Shown: piece by piece, positions 8,828-17,759 of the stretch
How positions within the stretch are numbered: position 1 is the first letter of the stretch
Layout of the letters: every line of letters begins with the position of its first letter
Source of the DNA: Lysobacterales bacterium
GTDB lineage: Bacteria > Pseudomonadota > Gammaproteobacteria > Xanthomonadales > Rhodanobacteraceae
Reading direction: 5' to 3'
Assembly (NCBI GenBank): GCA_002632325.1
Contig: NSJK01000002.1
Location: 1-64,000 of the forward strand
DNA: 64,000 nucleotides
Notes under the pieces: model-generated
The model's database searches: none
What the model was told of the DNA's origin: nothing
The model's input: the letters and a program-made list of their open reading frames with translations, nothing else
Made by a program: the position numbers and the translations under genes

Positions 8828-9828
8828 CCTGCACCTGCCCTTGCCTGTGCCGGCATGCGCCACAGCGGCGCGGCAAACGCAGCCGCCGCGGCCGCCAAGG
8901 CTGCGGCCAGCACCATCCAGTACAGCTCATCGACAGGACGCAGGCTTTCCTTGGCATCGTCGATCGGTTCGAGCTTGTTGATCTGGCGATAGATGTCGGC
9001 CAGTTCCTCGCTGTTGCGCGCACGAAAATACTTGCCGCCGGTGGTCTGTGCCATCTGCGTGAGCATCGCCTCGTCGAGGTCGGCCGACGGGTTGACCATG
9101 CGACTGCCGAACAGCGAATCCACGCGCATCGCATCGGCGCCGACGCCAATCGTGTAGATGCGTACATGATTTGCCGCAGCCAGCTCGGTCGCCTTCTGCG
9201 GCGACAGTTCACCCGCGGTATTGACGCCATCGGTGAGCAGAATCAGCACGCGCTGCTGCTCGGGTCGATCGCGCAGACGCTTGACCGCGAGTCCTACCGC
9301 ATCACCGATCGCGGTTTCACGGCCGGCCAGACCTATGGTCGATTCCATCAGTTGCTGGCCGACGGTCTTGAGGTCGAAGGTGAGCGGCACCAGCAGATAG
9401 GCGCGCGAACCGAACAACACGAGGCCGACGCGATCGCCCTCGCGGCGATGGATGAAATCACTCGCGATCGCCTGGATTGCGGCGAATCGCTGCGCCGGCG
9501 CACCGCCGAGCTGCATGTCTTCGATGCTCATGCTGCCCGAAGTGTCGATCGCCAGCAGCAGGTCGCGTCCCGATCGCGCCACGTCTTCGGGCGGGCCGAG
9601 CCATTGTGGTCGCGCCGCCGCAGTGACCAGCAGTGCCCACGCGAGCAAGGCCAGCCAGCGCCGCAGCGGCGTCACCGGCGAGGCATCGCGCTGCATCGGC
9701 AAGGCCATGCCCAGATGCGGGAGATGCAGCATCGATCCCGACCAGCCGCGTGCACGCGGCAACAGCCAGGCTGCAAGCACGGGCAGCGGCAAGGCTGCGA
9801 ACAACCAGGGCCAGGCAAATTCAAACAT
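8824..9828 (-). CDS. batA: BatA-like vWA-domain membrane protein
   Basis: A 334-residue protein: an N-terminal membrane segment (WPWLFAALPLPVLAAWLL), a second near residue 60, a vWA domain with an intact MIDAS motif (DTSGSMS) and the downstream 'LLTDGVNTAG', and a final C-terminal membrane helix rich in Ala. The start at 9828 overlaps the DUF4381 gene by 8 bp. Unlike BatB here, all MIDAS residues are present, so BatA is the better candidate for metal-dependent partner binding in the Bat complex. Confidence 0.9.
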   Translation of the reverse strand: MFEFAWPWLFAALPLPVLAAWLLPRARGWSGSMLHLPHLGMALPMQRDASPVTPLRRWLALLAWALLVTAAARPQWLGPPEDVARSGRDLLLAIDTSGSMSIEDMQLGGAPAQRFAAIQAIASDFIHRREGDRVGLVLFGSRAYLLVPLTFDLKTVGQQLMESTIGLAGRETAIGDAVGLAVKRLRDRPEQQRVLILLTDGVNTAGELSPQKATELAAANHVRIYTIGVGADAMRVDSLFGSRMVNPSADLDEAMLTQMAQTTGGKYFRARNSEELADIYRQINKLEPIDDAKESLRPVDELYWMVLAAALAAAAAAFAAPLWRMPAQARAGAG

Positions 9829-10351
9829 GAGCCTGCCTTGCCTTGAGCACATCATCGAGCCAGCGTCGTGACAGTTCGAGCAAGGCCTGTGCTTGCTCAT
9901 CGTCGGCAGCGGTGCGTCGATAGGGCAGCTCCAGCAAGGCGCGCCCGGCGCCACTGCGAAACGGTGCCGCTGCAGATTGCTCGGGCGCCATGCGCGCATC
10001 GAGGAAGTCGAGCCAGGCCTCGCCCTTGAGCGCAGCCGCGGCCGGCTCGAGCGACAGCGTCACCCTTCTCAAGAGATTCGAGATTTCGGTGGCCAGACGC
10101 ACGGGGTCTGGCTGGGCGGCATGGCTGGCCGCAATGCGATCGAGCGCGCCTCGCATGCGCGCACGCCAGCGCTGCATGCGCCAGCGCCGCAGCAACCAGC
10201 GCGTGGCGAAGAACAGAACGAGGGCGACGAGGGCCGCCAGCAACCACCAACCCGGTGCCGGCGGCCACCACCCCGGCGTGGCCGGCAGATGGATGTCGTG
10301 CAGCGGCAGCGCCGAGGCAGGTGGCGCAGGATTGGCAGGCACGGCGCTCAT
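9821..10351 (-). CDS. DUF4381 membrane protein of the bat operon
   Basis: A 176-residue protein with a Pro-rich N-terminus (LPLHDIHLPATPGWWPPAPGWW, the usual DUF4381 opening), one transmembrane helix (LLAALVALVLFFATRWLL) and a charged cytoplasmic helical domain. DUF4381 proteins regularly sit between the DUF58 and BatA genes. The start overlaps the DUF58 stop by 4 bp, and the end overlaps batA by 8 bp. Function is unknown beyond membership of the MoxR-linked complex. Confidence 0.85.
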   Translation of the reverse strand: MSAVPANPAPPASALPLHDIHLPATPGWWPPAPGWWLLAALVALVLFFATRWLLRRWRMQRWRARMRGALDRIAASHAAQPDPVRLATEISNLLRRVTLSLEPAAAALKGEAWLDFLDARMAPEQSAAAPFRSGAGRALLELPYRRTAADDEQAQALLELSRRWLDDVLKARQAHV

Positions 10352-11292
10352 GCCACCACCGTCGATGGCCGCGAACGCGCCAGCAGTGGCGCGAGCGCGC
10401 GCCGCAGATCGGCATCGGTATCCAGTTCAACCACGCGTATGCCAAGCCGCCGGCATTCATCGAGCAACCGTGTGCGCGACTGCGCGAAACGCCCGATCCA
10501 GGCATCGCGCACACGCGGATCGGCAAAGTCGACGATGCGACGCGACGCGCCCAGATGCACCGCGTAGCGGCCCGGTGGCGGCGCCGTCAATTCCAGCGCA
10601 TCGCGCAACAGCACCACCGCAATCTCGTGGCGCGCAGCCAATTGCGGCAAGGGCAAGACCGCAGGCGCATCGGCGCTGAAGCCATCGGTGAGCAACACCA
10701 GACGCATGCCAGGACGCAGCAGATGACGCATGCGCGTGAGCGCCTGCGACAAGTCATCACTGCGCGCAATGTCCTGAGCCTGATCCCAATCACGGATCGC
10801 GCGCAGCACGCGCAACACGCCGCGACGACCACCGGCCGGCTTGATCTCGCCACTGACGCCGCCGCCGAAGCTGACCGCACCGATGCGATCACCGGCGCGA
10901 CTGGCCATCCACGCCAGCAAGGCTGCCGCGCGCGCCGCCTGCACGCCCTTGAAGCGGGCGCGCGTGCCGAAATGCATCGACGGATTGAAGTCGAGCGCGA
11001 GCAGCAAGGCTTGCTCACGCTCTTCCTCGAACAGCTTGGTGTGCGGCTTGTTGGTGCGCGCGGTCACGCGCCAGTCCATGTGCCGGATCTCATCCCCCGG
11101 CTGGTAGATGCGCGACTCGCGGAAATCGACACCGCGACCGCGCCAGCGCGATGTGCTGGTACCCGAACGCAGGGCCGCCGTGCGTCGCTCGCGCGCGAGC
11201 GCGGCGCCGTGTGCCATCGCCGACAAGGCGATCAACTCGTCGAGCGCGACATGCACGCCGTCGTCTGGCCGGGGAACTTGCGCGCGCATCAT
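10348..11292 (-). CDS. DUF58 family protein (MoxR-associated, vWA-like)
   Basis: A 314-residue protein. The DUF58 signature is seen in 'GRGVDFRESRIYQPGDEIRHMDW' and the following 'FEEEREQALLLALDFNPSMHFG', the latter a vWA-like core. The ATG at 11292 is preceded by GGGAG at 7 bp; upstream in-frame codons lack such a site. It follows the moxR stop by 85 bp and precedes the DUF4381 gene with a 4-bp overlap. DUF58 proteins are known companions of MoxR AAA+ ATPases; a specific substrate is not known. Confidence 0.88.
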   Translation of the reverse strand: MMRAQVPRPDDGVHVALDELIALSAMAHGAALARERRTAALRSGTSTSRWRGRGVDFRESRIYQPGDEIRHMDWRVTARTNKPHTKLFEEEREQALLLALDFNPSMHFGTRARFKGVQAARAAALLAWMASRAGDRIGAVSFGGGVSGEIKPAGGRRGVLRVLRAIRDWDQAQDIARSDDLSQALTRMRHLLRPGMRLVLLTDGFSADAPAVLPLPQLAARHEIAVVLLRDALELTAPPPGRYAVHLGASRRIVDFADPRVRDAWIGRFAQSRTRLLDECRRLGIRVVELDTDADLRRALAPLLARSRPSTVVA

Positions 11293-11377
11293 GGGCGCGC
11301 TCCCACGACGAAGTCGGCCAGCGCGGCAATTGCACACGCATCGAGAGGTGGCCGAGTGATCGTGCACACGGCCAGGA

Positions 11378-12364
11378 TCACGGCAGCGGCACGCGCTCGA
11401 GCAGGCGCGCGATCACCTGACCGGCATCGACGCCTTCGGCCTCGGCCTCGTAGCTGAGCAGGACGCGGTGACGCAGCACGTCGGCGGCGATCGCATGAAC
11501 ATCTTCGGGCGTGACGAAATCGCGGCCATGCAGCCAGGCATGTGCACGCGCGCAGCGGTCGAGTGCGATGGTGCCGCGCGGACTCGCGCCGAAGGCGACG
11601 TAGCGCGCGAGTTCGGCGCCGTAATTTGCCGGCTCGCGCGTGGCGAGCACGAGTTCGACCAGATAGTGCTCGAGCTGCGGCGCCAGATGCAGATCGAGCA
11701 CTTGGCTGCGCGCCGCGAATACCTGCGCCTGGCTCAGACGCTGCGCCGGTTTGGCGGCGTGGCCGAGCGCATGGCGGGCACGATCGCGGGCGAATTTGAG
11801 AATTGCCGCTTCGGCAGCGGCCTTGGGATAGTCGACCCGCACGTGCAAGAGGAATCGGTCGAGTTGAGCCTCGGGCAGCGGATAAGTGCCTTCCTGCTCG
11901 ATCGGGTTCTGCGTCGCCATCACCAGAAAGAGGTCGGGCAAGGCATAGGTGTCACGACCGATCGTGACCTGACGCTCGCCCATCGCTTCGAGCAGGGCCG
12001 ATTGCACCTTGGCCGGTGCGCGGTTGACCTCGTCGGCGAGGATCACGTTATGGAAGATCGGTCCGCGCTGGAATTCGAAGCTGCCGGTCTGCGGGCGATA
12101 GATCTCGGTGCCGGTGAGGTCGGCGGGCAGCAGGTCGGGCGTGAACTGCACGCGATGGAAGTCGGCCTCGATGCGTGCCGCCAGCTCCTTGATCGCGGTG
12201 GTCTTGGCCAGGCCCGGCGCGCCCTCGACCAGAAGATGGCCATCGGCCAGAAGGGCGATGAGCAGCCGGTCGATCAGGCCTTCCTGACCGATGATGCATT
12301 GGGCAAGGTCTTCACGCAGTGCGGCGAAGGCCGCCGCGGCGGTTGATGTTTCTGGCATGTCCAT
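11378..12364 (-). CDS. MoxR-family AAA+ ATPase
   Basis: A 328-residue AAA+ protein with Walker A GAPGLAKT, Walker B 'VILADEVNRAPAKVQ', sensor 'MATQNPIEQEGTYPLPEAQLDRF' and a C-terminal lid domain. The ATG at 12364 is chosen for the 'CGGAAAA' about 10 bp upstream. It heads the operon that continues through DUF58, DUF4381, batA, batB, batD and GH172. MoxR ATPases act as chaperone-like remodelers, and in this neighbourhood the targets are probably the vWA proteins. Confidence 0.92.
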   Translation of the reverse strand: MDMPETSTAAAAFAALREDLAQCIIGQEGLIDRLLIALLADGHLLVEGAPGLAKTTAIKELAARIEADFHRVQFTPDLLPADLTGTEIYRPQTGSFEFQRGPIFHNVILADEVNRAPAKVQSALLEAMGERQVTIGRDTYALPDLFLVMATQNPIEQEGTYPLPEAQLDRFLLHVRVDYPKAAAEAAILKFARDRARHALGHAAKPAQRLSQAQVFAARSQVLDLHLAPQLEHYLVELVLATREPANYGAELARYVAFGASPRGTIALDRCARAHAWLHGRDFVTPEDVHAIAADVLRHRVLLSYEAEAEGVDAGQVIARLLERVPLP

Positions 12365-12451
12365 CGTGGTTTTCCGAAAAGGGGCAAATGATCGCACGAG
12401 TGCGCAGCGCCCCTTCCGACCACGGGCGAAGGCGAAGGTTTCTTGGCGCCT

Positions 12452-13609
12452 TCAGCCGTTCAGGATCTGATCGAGCAATTGCGGACGCCCCACCAGCCAG
12501 CCTTGGGCGTAACGGCAACCGAGCCGATGCAGGGTCTCGCGCTGCTCGCGCGTCTCCACGCCTTCGGCAACCAGATCGCTGTTGAGTGCGCGCGCCATCG
12601 CCACCACGGTGCCGACCACGGCCACGCCGCGCGGGCGATCGAGCGCCCGCACGAAACTCGCATCGAGCTTGATCTGGTCGAAATCCAGCGTCAGCAAGGG
12701 GCCAAGATTGGAGAACCCGGTACCGAAATCATCCAGTGCGACCGGCATGCCGACCGCGTGACAGCGCTCGAGCAAGGGTGCAATGCGCGTCTGATCAAGC
12801 ACCAGACCCTCGGTGATCTCGATCTTCAGACGACTGGGTGGCAGATCACGCGCCCGCACCATGCCGATGATGCGATCGACCAGCGCGTCATCGTCGAGCT
12901 GCCGTGCCGAAACATTGAGGGCGATGAACGGCAACGGCTTGCGACCACGATCACGCAGCTTGACCAGCACATCGCAGACCTTTTCGAGCATGTAGTCGCC
13001 GATCGGCACAATCAGCGAGGTTTCCTCGGCGAGGCGGATGAATTCGGCAGGCGAGACATCGCCACGCTGCGGATGGCGCCAGCGGATCAGCGCCTCGTAA
13101 CCGGCAATGGTGCCACTTTCGATTTCCTCGATCGGTTGCAGTCGGACTTCGAGCTCATTGCGCTCCAGTGCTGCGCGCAACTCGCTTTCGAGGCGGATCT
13201 TGTCGATCGCGCGCACGTCGCGATCGCCGGGCAAGGCGATCTCGGCTACCGGATCACAACCACCGGTGAGCTTGGCCAGCGCCGAGCGATAGCGACTGAG
13301 CTGACTCAGCAACAAGGCACGCACCACCGGATCGGCGGTTGCCAGACGTTCGGCAAACTGGCCAGCGTCGATGCGGGTCAACTGGCAGTCGCTGAGCGCC
13401 CGCGCGGTGGCAGTACGCGAGGAATCATCGATCACTGCCATCTCGCCAAGCAGCATGCCCGGCCCGAGTTCGCCGAGGATTCGGCGTTCGCCGAACTGCA
13501 CGGTACTGATTTCGATGTGGCCCGATTCGATCAGGAAGGCGCCGGTTGGCGCATCGCCTTCGGCGAAGATCAACTGGCCAGCGTGGAACTGTTCGCTGTA
13601 GGACGGCAC
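12452..13609 (-). CDS. Cyclic-nucleotide-binding + EAL phosphodiesterase-type protein
   Basis: A 385-residue protein. Residues about 5-115 form a cNMP-binding (Crp-like) beta-roll ('AGQLIFAEGDAPTGAFLIESGHI', 'GEMAVIDDSSRTATARA'). Residues about 155-385 form an EAL domain with the expected acidic set: EALIRW, NVS, EITEG, DDFGTGFSN, IKLD and AEGVET, so c-di-GMP phosphodiesterase activity is plausible. There is no GGDEF domain. The GTG at 13609 is preferred because GGGGAGGAG lies 7 bp upstream; a TTG at 13687 has no such site and abuts a terminator hairpin. The ligand of the beta-roll (cAMP, c-di-GMP or none) cannot be told. Confidence 0.85.
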   Translation of the reverse strand: MPSYSEQFHAGQLIFAEGDAPTGAFLIESGHIEISTVQFGERRILGELGPGMLLGEMAVIDDSSRTATARALSDCQLTRIDAGQFAERLATADPVVRALLLSQLSRYRSALAKLTGGCDPVAEIALPGDRDVRAIDKIRLESELRAALERNELEVRLQPIEEIESGTIAGYEALIRWRHPQRGDVSPAEFIRLAEETSLIVPIGDYMLEKVCDVLVKLRDRGRKPLPFIALNVSARQLDDDALVDRIIGMVRARDLPPSRLKIEITEGLVLDQTRIAPLLERCHAVGMPVALDDFGTGFSNLGPLLTLDFDQIKLDASFVRALDRPRGVAVVGTVVAMARALNSDLVAEGVETREQRETLHRLGCRYAQGWLVGRPQLLDQILNG

Positions 13610-13687
13610 GGCGCGGCTCCTCCCCGGAAAATCCTGCGCAACGTGAATCAGGTCACCGCGCCCATCGTACACAAATTCAGACAGCAA

Positions 13688-13710
13688 GACGCCCGCATTC
13701 TGCGGGCGTC
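13688..13710 (-). terminator. Terminator between anti-sigma-like gene and cNMP-EAL gene
   Basis: A perfect 10-bp stem (GACGCCCGCA) with a 3-base loop lies 27 bp after the stop at 13737, followed on the minus strand by TTGCTGTCTG. It separates the sigma/anti-sigma unit from the EAL gene. Confidence 0.7.
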
Positions 13711-13736
13711 AGGACGTTTTGCAAAAGGTTGCAGAC

Positions 13737-14282
13737 TCAGGTGCCGCCTTCGGAGAAATCGCTGCGGAAGAGCCGGTCCGACGGAGCTGTCGCGGCCTGT
13801 GCGGCACCATCGTTGCCGGAGCGGAAAATCGAATCGCCGATTGCCGCATGCGCTGCAGGAGATTGCGCGTGCGCGGCTACCGAATGGCCACCGGCGGCTG
13901 GACCATGGTCGAGATCACGCTCGTGGATCGACACCACAGCCACTGCGAGCACCACACCGGCCGCGAGCGAGGCGATCCAGCGCAGGCGCGTCGAATGACC
14001 GTGACGGCGTGTGGCGCCTTGCCGCTCATGTGCCAACACGCCACGGCGCGTGGCCTGCACCTGATCCGCCAATTCTGCCGCATCGCCCTGCAGGGCCTTG
14101 AGCATCTGCGCCAGCTTGGCATGCGCGGCCGACTCGGCCATGGCGCTGACTGCCGCAGCGCGCTTGTCCGCAGCAGCCGGCTGACGCGCGAGTGTGGCGG
14201 CCAGTGCGGCAGCGTCGACTTCGCACGCGGAGTTGCGTGCGGTCAGGCGGCGATACAGGCTCGACAGAGATGGATTGTTCAT
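13737..14282 (-). CDS. Anti-sigma-factor-like single-span membrane protein
   Basis: A 181-residue protein directly after the sigma-factor gene (4 bp between stop and ATG). It has a hydrophilic helical N-terminal half, one transmembrane helix near residues 100-117 (RWIASLAAGVVLAVAVV) and an Ala/His-rich periplasmic tail. The position and topology are those of an anti-sigma factor, but no HxxxCxxC zinc motif or named anti-sigma domain is seen. A role in holding the adjacent sigma factor is inferred from context only. Confidence 0.7.
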   Translation of the reverse strand: MNNPSLSSLYRRLTARNSACEVDAAALAATLARQPAAADKRAAAVSAMAESAAHAKLAQMLKALQGDAAELADQVQATRRGVLAHERQGATRRHGHSTRLRWIASLAAGVVLAVAVVSIHERDLDHGPAAGGHSVAAHAQSPAAHAAIGDSIFRSGNDGAAQAATAPSDRLFRSDFSEGGT

Positions 14283-14286
14283 GGCT

Positions 14287-14841
14287 TCAGTCTTCAAATT
14301 CACCCAGACCCAGATCCCGCAAACGCTGCTTGAGTTCCTCAAGCCCGCGCGAAACCAGTTTTCTTGCCGCCTCGGCCGATGGAATGTCGGCAAGTTCGGC
14401 AATCTCCTGCAGTGAAAAGCCCTGCAGGTGCAACGCGATCGGCAGTCGGCGACGCTCGGGAATCCCGTCCAGACAACGCTTGAGGCCCTGCATCCGCTCC
14501 AGATCGCCAGCACGGCGATCGGGGGCGACTTGGGTGGCTTCCAGCCCGACCGACCCATCATCCTCGTCCGGAAGCGGCTCTGCCGCCCGAACCTGAGCTC
14601 GCCGCAGCGCATCGATCACGGTGCTCGCAACGACCCTTTGCACATAAGACGCATGAAAGGCCCCGGACCGGTCACGCTCGAGGGCATGCCAGAGCCGGAT
14701 ACGGACTTCCTGCTCCACATCGGCGGGGTCGATGCCGTGTTTGTCCAGGCCATAGCCCGACAACAGCACCTTGACGCGTGCGCCAAAGGCCGTGAGGAGT
14801 TGTTCCAGACGCAGGTGGACAGGATCGGAGGGCGAAGCCAT
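14287..14841 (-). CDS. ECF-like sigma-70 family RNA polymerase sigma factor
   Basis: A 184-residue protein with region 2 ('GIDPADVEQEVRIRLWHAL', then 'YVQRVVASTVIDALRRAQ') and region 4 with helix-turn-helix ('PIALHLQGFSLQEIAELADIPSAEAARKLVSRGLEEL'). Length fits ECF sigma factors. It is followed at 4 bp by an anti-sigma-like membrane protein, the usual pair. The M48 protease gene upstream on the same strand ends 92 bp before it, raising the possibility of a stress circuit with proteolysis of the anti-sigma factor; this is inference. Confidence 0.88.
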   Translation of the reverse strand: MASPSDPVHLRLEQLLTAFGARVKVLLSGYGLDKHGIDPADVEQEVRIRLWHALERDRSGAFHASYVQRVVASTVIDALRRAQVRAAEPLPDEDDGSVGLEATQVAPDRRAGDLERMQGLKRCLDGIPERRRLPIALHLQGFSLQEIAELADIPSAEAARKLVSRGLEELKQRLRDLGLGEFED

Positions 14842-14933
14842 GCGGAAGTCGCGGCGAGCGGTCGTCTATGCTCGCCCAGCGGCCCGGGCGCCGCAACCTG
14901 CTCGAACTTGCGCTCGACGCAATCGCCGCTCGT

Positions 14934-16865
14934 TCAGGCCCGATCCTGCAGCTGGGGCGGCAACGGACAATGCAACGCGGCGCAGATCATGCGCAGCAGC
15001 TCGGCCTCGGCGACATCGACCATGCCATCGGCGCTGATCGCACATGTGAGCGCCTGCACCACGAGTTCCTTGCCCGCAGGCGCGAGTCGGTCGAGACGGG
15101 GCAAGGCTCGGTCGAGTGCCGCGGTCCATGCCTGCGGTGGCTCGAAAAGGATCGGTGAACCGGGCAGGACTTCGTTGAGCGCGAGGGCGTAGGCCTTGCG
15201 CGCCGCCTCGGCATCGTCATGGCCATGACGGGCGACGATCGCGAGCACGTTCTTCAGGTCGGCGGCAACGCCCGGCAATCGGGTGCGTCCCATCACCCAG
15301 CTTGCCGCCGGATCGAGCGCCTCGATCACCTGAATGCGGATCAGCGTGGCCAGACAGTATTCGCTCAGACTCACGCGCGCGTCCGCCTCGATCAGCGCAC
15401 GCAGCGCGGCCATGAATCGCTGCAACTGCGGCCGGGGCTGGCGACGCAATGCGGGGAACGCCAAGGCTGCCAGAGGCAGGCGCTGCATCGGATGCAACTG
15501 CAACAGCTGCGGCGCAAAGCCTGCGGCGAGCGTGGCTTGCGCGGCGCCCAATTGACTGCGCACCCGCTCGATCTGCACCACGCGCAGCGCCGAATCCTGG
15601 TCGAACAACAAGGCCAGAACCAAGGGCATCGCCTTCTCGGCCTGACCCGCGGCATGACGCAGCGCGATCGGAATCGAGTTCCGCAGATCGTGCGCAGCGC
15701 AATGATCGTCCGCGCCGGGCTGGCCAACCTGGGCAGCGACCGCGCGCGGCGAAATGGGGATGCGCGTACCCGCATCCGGGATTCCCGCATCGACGCGTGA
15801 CGTCGATCCGCCCGATCGCCCTGCCGGCGCGAACCCGGCGATCGAGACATCCTCACGCTCTTCGTCGTCGACCGACACCACGGGGTCTGCCCATGCCGCT
15901 GCAATTGCCTTGAATTCTTCGGCCTTGAAGGACGGATCGAGGCGCCGGATGCGCTCGACGATCGGCGGATGCGTGGCATAGACGGCACCAAATCCGACGC
16001 CATCACCAAACAGCATGTGGGCGACTTCCTCGGTTTCGACGTTGCCGAGCCGCGAGCCTTCTGCCAGCGCACCGACCTTCTTGAGCGCATCGGCGATCCC
16101 TTCGGTCTGGCGCGTGAACTGCACCGACGAGGCATCGGCAAGAAACTCGCGCTGGCGCGAAATCGAGGCCTTGATCACTCGCGCAAGCACCACGCCGATG
16201 TAGCCAACTGCCCACAACGTGGCACCAACCAAGACGATCATGCCAGCGCCGCGCCCACGGCCGCGCGACGACGATCGCGCAAGAATCCGCCCCACCGTGG
16301 CAATGACGAGGATGCCGAAGACCGCACCCATGAGCCGGATGTTCAGACGCATGTCGCCGTTGAGGACATGACTGAACTCGTGGCCGATCACGCCCTGCAA
16401 TTCCGCACGCGTAAGCTTGTCGAGTGCACCACGAGTCACGGTGATCGCGGCATCGGTGGGCGCATGGCCGGCGGCAAAGGCGTTGATGCCGGCCTCCTGT
16501 TCGAGCACGAAGATTTCCGGCACGGGCACACCGGAGGCAATCGCCATCTCCTCGATCACGTTGCGCAAGCGCCGATAGGCGAAGTTGCCGGTATCTGCCG
16601 GCACATGCACCGCACCCAGCGAAGCGGCGACCGCTGCGCCACCACCGCGCAACCTGGAAATCCGATACGAGGATCCCAATCCGATCACGCCAGCAACGCA
16701 CAGACTCAAGACGATCAGATCCGACAGATCGACTTCGCGGCGCCCAAGCGCCAGGACAATCGCGAAGTCAGTGGCCACCACCACGGCCAGCACCGCGAGC
16801 GCGAACATGAACAGCATGCGCCGCGTCTGACGCCGCGCCTGCTCCTGATGAGCGAAGAAATTCAT
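14934..16865 (-). CDS. M48 family membrane metalloprotease (HtpX-like) with long C-terminal domain
   Basis: A 643-residue protein. Two N-terminal membrane helices (residues about 17-40 and 47-66) precede an M48 domain with HEFSH in 'GVIGHEFSHVLNGD' and the third ligand region 'REFLADASSVQFTRQTEG'; further membrane helices lie near residues 180-230. Residues after about 370 form a soluble helical domain ending in a cluster resembling a TerB-like region ('ALTCAISADGMVDVAEAELLRMICAAL'). HtpX-type proteases are about 290 residues, so this is a long variant. It follows lemA by 49 bp; LemA-M48 pairs are a known conserved arrangement, and the protease is expected to act on inner-membrane proteins. 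Confidence 0.9.
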   Translation of the reverse strand: MNFFAHQEQARRQTRRMLFMFALAVLAVVVATDFAIVLALGRREVDLSDLIVLSLCVAGVIGLGSSYRISRLRGGGAAVAASLGAVHVPADTGNFAYRRLRNVIEEMAIASGVPVPEIFVLEQEAGINAFAAGHAPTDAAITVTRGALDKLTRAELQGVIGHEFSHVLNGDMRLNIRLMGAVFGILVIATVGRILARSSSRGRGRGAGMIVLVGATLWAVGYIGVVLARVIKASISRQREFLADASSVQFTRQTEGIADALKKVGALAEGSRLGNVETEEVAHMLFGDGVGFGAVYATHPPIVERIRRLDPSFKAEEFKAIAAAWADPVVSVDDEEREDVSIAGFAPAGRSGGSTSRVDAGIPDAGTRIPISPRAVAAQVGQPGADDHCAAHDLRNSIPIALRHAAGQAEKAMPLVLALLFDQDSALRVVQIERVRSQLGAAQATLAAGFAPQLLQLHPMQRLPLAALAFPALRRQPRPQLQRFMAALRALIEADARVSLSEYCLATLIRIQVIEALDPAASWVMGRTRLPGVAADLKNVLAIVARHGHDDAEAARKAYALALNEVLPGSPILFEPPQAWTAALDRALPRLDRLAPAGKELVVQALTCAISADGMVDVAEAELLRMICAALHCPLPPQLQDRA

Positions 16866-16914
16866 CGGTCAGTTCATTTGACGCCGCCCAGCAAGATCAC
16901 GGCGCCAACACCGA

Positions 16915-17502
16915 TCAGCTGAACGAGACCTTGGGTACTTCGCGCTTGGCCTCGGACTCGATCGCCAACTGCTGCGCGGCCTGAAACGCGAACATGTTGG
17001 CGATGATCGAGCCGGGGAACTGTTCGCGCTGGTTGTTGTAGGACATCACCGCATCATTGAAGGCCTGACGCGCAAAGGCGACCTTGTTCTCGGTCGTGGT
17101 CAGCTCCTCACTGAGCTGCATCATGTTCTGGTTGGCCTTGAGATCGGGATACGCCTCGGACAGTGCGAACAGCCGTCCAAGCGTCTGCGTCAATGCGTTG
17201 TCGGCATTGGCGAGCTGCTGCATCGCCGCCGCATCGCCCGGGCTCGACTTGGCAGCGGACAAGCCGTTGACCGCCGAGTTGCGTGCCTGCACCACCGCCT
17301 GGAGCGTGCTGCGCTCATGCGCCATGTAGGCCTTGACGGTTTCCACGAGGTTGGGGATCAGGTCGTAGCGGCGCGTGAGCTGGACATCAATCTGTGCAAA
17401 CGCGTTCTTGTAACCATTGCGCCCTGTGATGAGTCCGTTGTAAAGGCCCACCGCATACGCGCCGATACCAAGGACGACAACCAGAAGAATGATCATGCCC
17501 AT
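16915..17502 (-). CDS. lemA: LemA family protein
   Basis: A 195-residue protein with an N-terminal membrane helix (MIILLVVVLGIGAYAVGLYNGL) and the LemA signature 'IDVQLTRRYDLIPNLVETVKAYM', then long amphipathic helices and 'VAFARQAFNDAVMSYNNQREQFPGS'. The ATG at 17502 is preceded by GGGAAAA. It is transcribed into the M48 protease gene. A MITE-like element occupies the space directly upstream (17532-17693), so promoter sequence for lemA may lie in or beyond that element. Confidence 0.93.
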   Translation of the reverse strand: MGMIILLVVVLGIGAYAVGLYNGLITGRNGYKNAFAQIDVQLTRRYDLIPNLVETVKAYMAHERSTLQAVVQARNSAVNGLSAAKSSPGDAAAMQQLANADNALTQTLGRLFALSEAYPDLKANQNMMQLSEELTTTENKVAFARQAFNDAVMSYNNQREQFPGSIIANMFAFQAAQQLAIESEAKREVPKVSFS

Positions 17503-17531
17503 GCGTGTTTTCCCAGTGCCAATGGATTTAG

Positions 17532-17693
17532 CAGGGTGCTGAAAAAGTCCATCCTGGACTTCTTCAGCTCGCCGAGTCCGGTACATGCCCGAACTCGTTT
17601 CCGACGAATCAATCACTTGCGTGATCGATTCGCGTGCAATGCATCCCTGCACTGCGCTATCAGCGCTGCTGAAAAGGATTTTTCAGCAGCCTG
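17532..17693. mobile_element. MITE-like element, copy A
   Basis: A 162-bp non-coding element with imperfect 14-bp terminal inverted repeats (CAGGGTGCTGAAAA / CAGGCTGCTGAAAA in complement). It is roughly 90% identical, by eye, to the reverse complement of 52811-52971. The flanks are TTAG (17528-17531) and ATAG (17694-17697), consistent with a decayed 4-bp target duplication. The interior contains several complementary arms, for example around 'GAATC...GATTC' and 'GAGTCCGG...CCGAACTC'. It has no coding capacity, so movement would need a transposase in trans. Confidence 0.8.
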
Positions 17694-17759
17694 ATAGAAT
17701 CACCAGCAAAACGCCTTGCTCGCACGAGCATAGCACGTGGCTGATTGGCGGCCCCGGAG

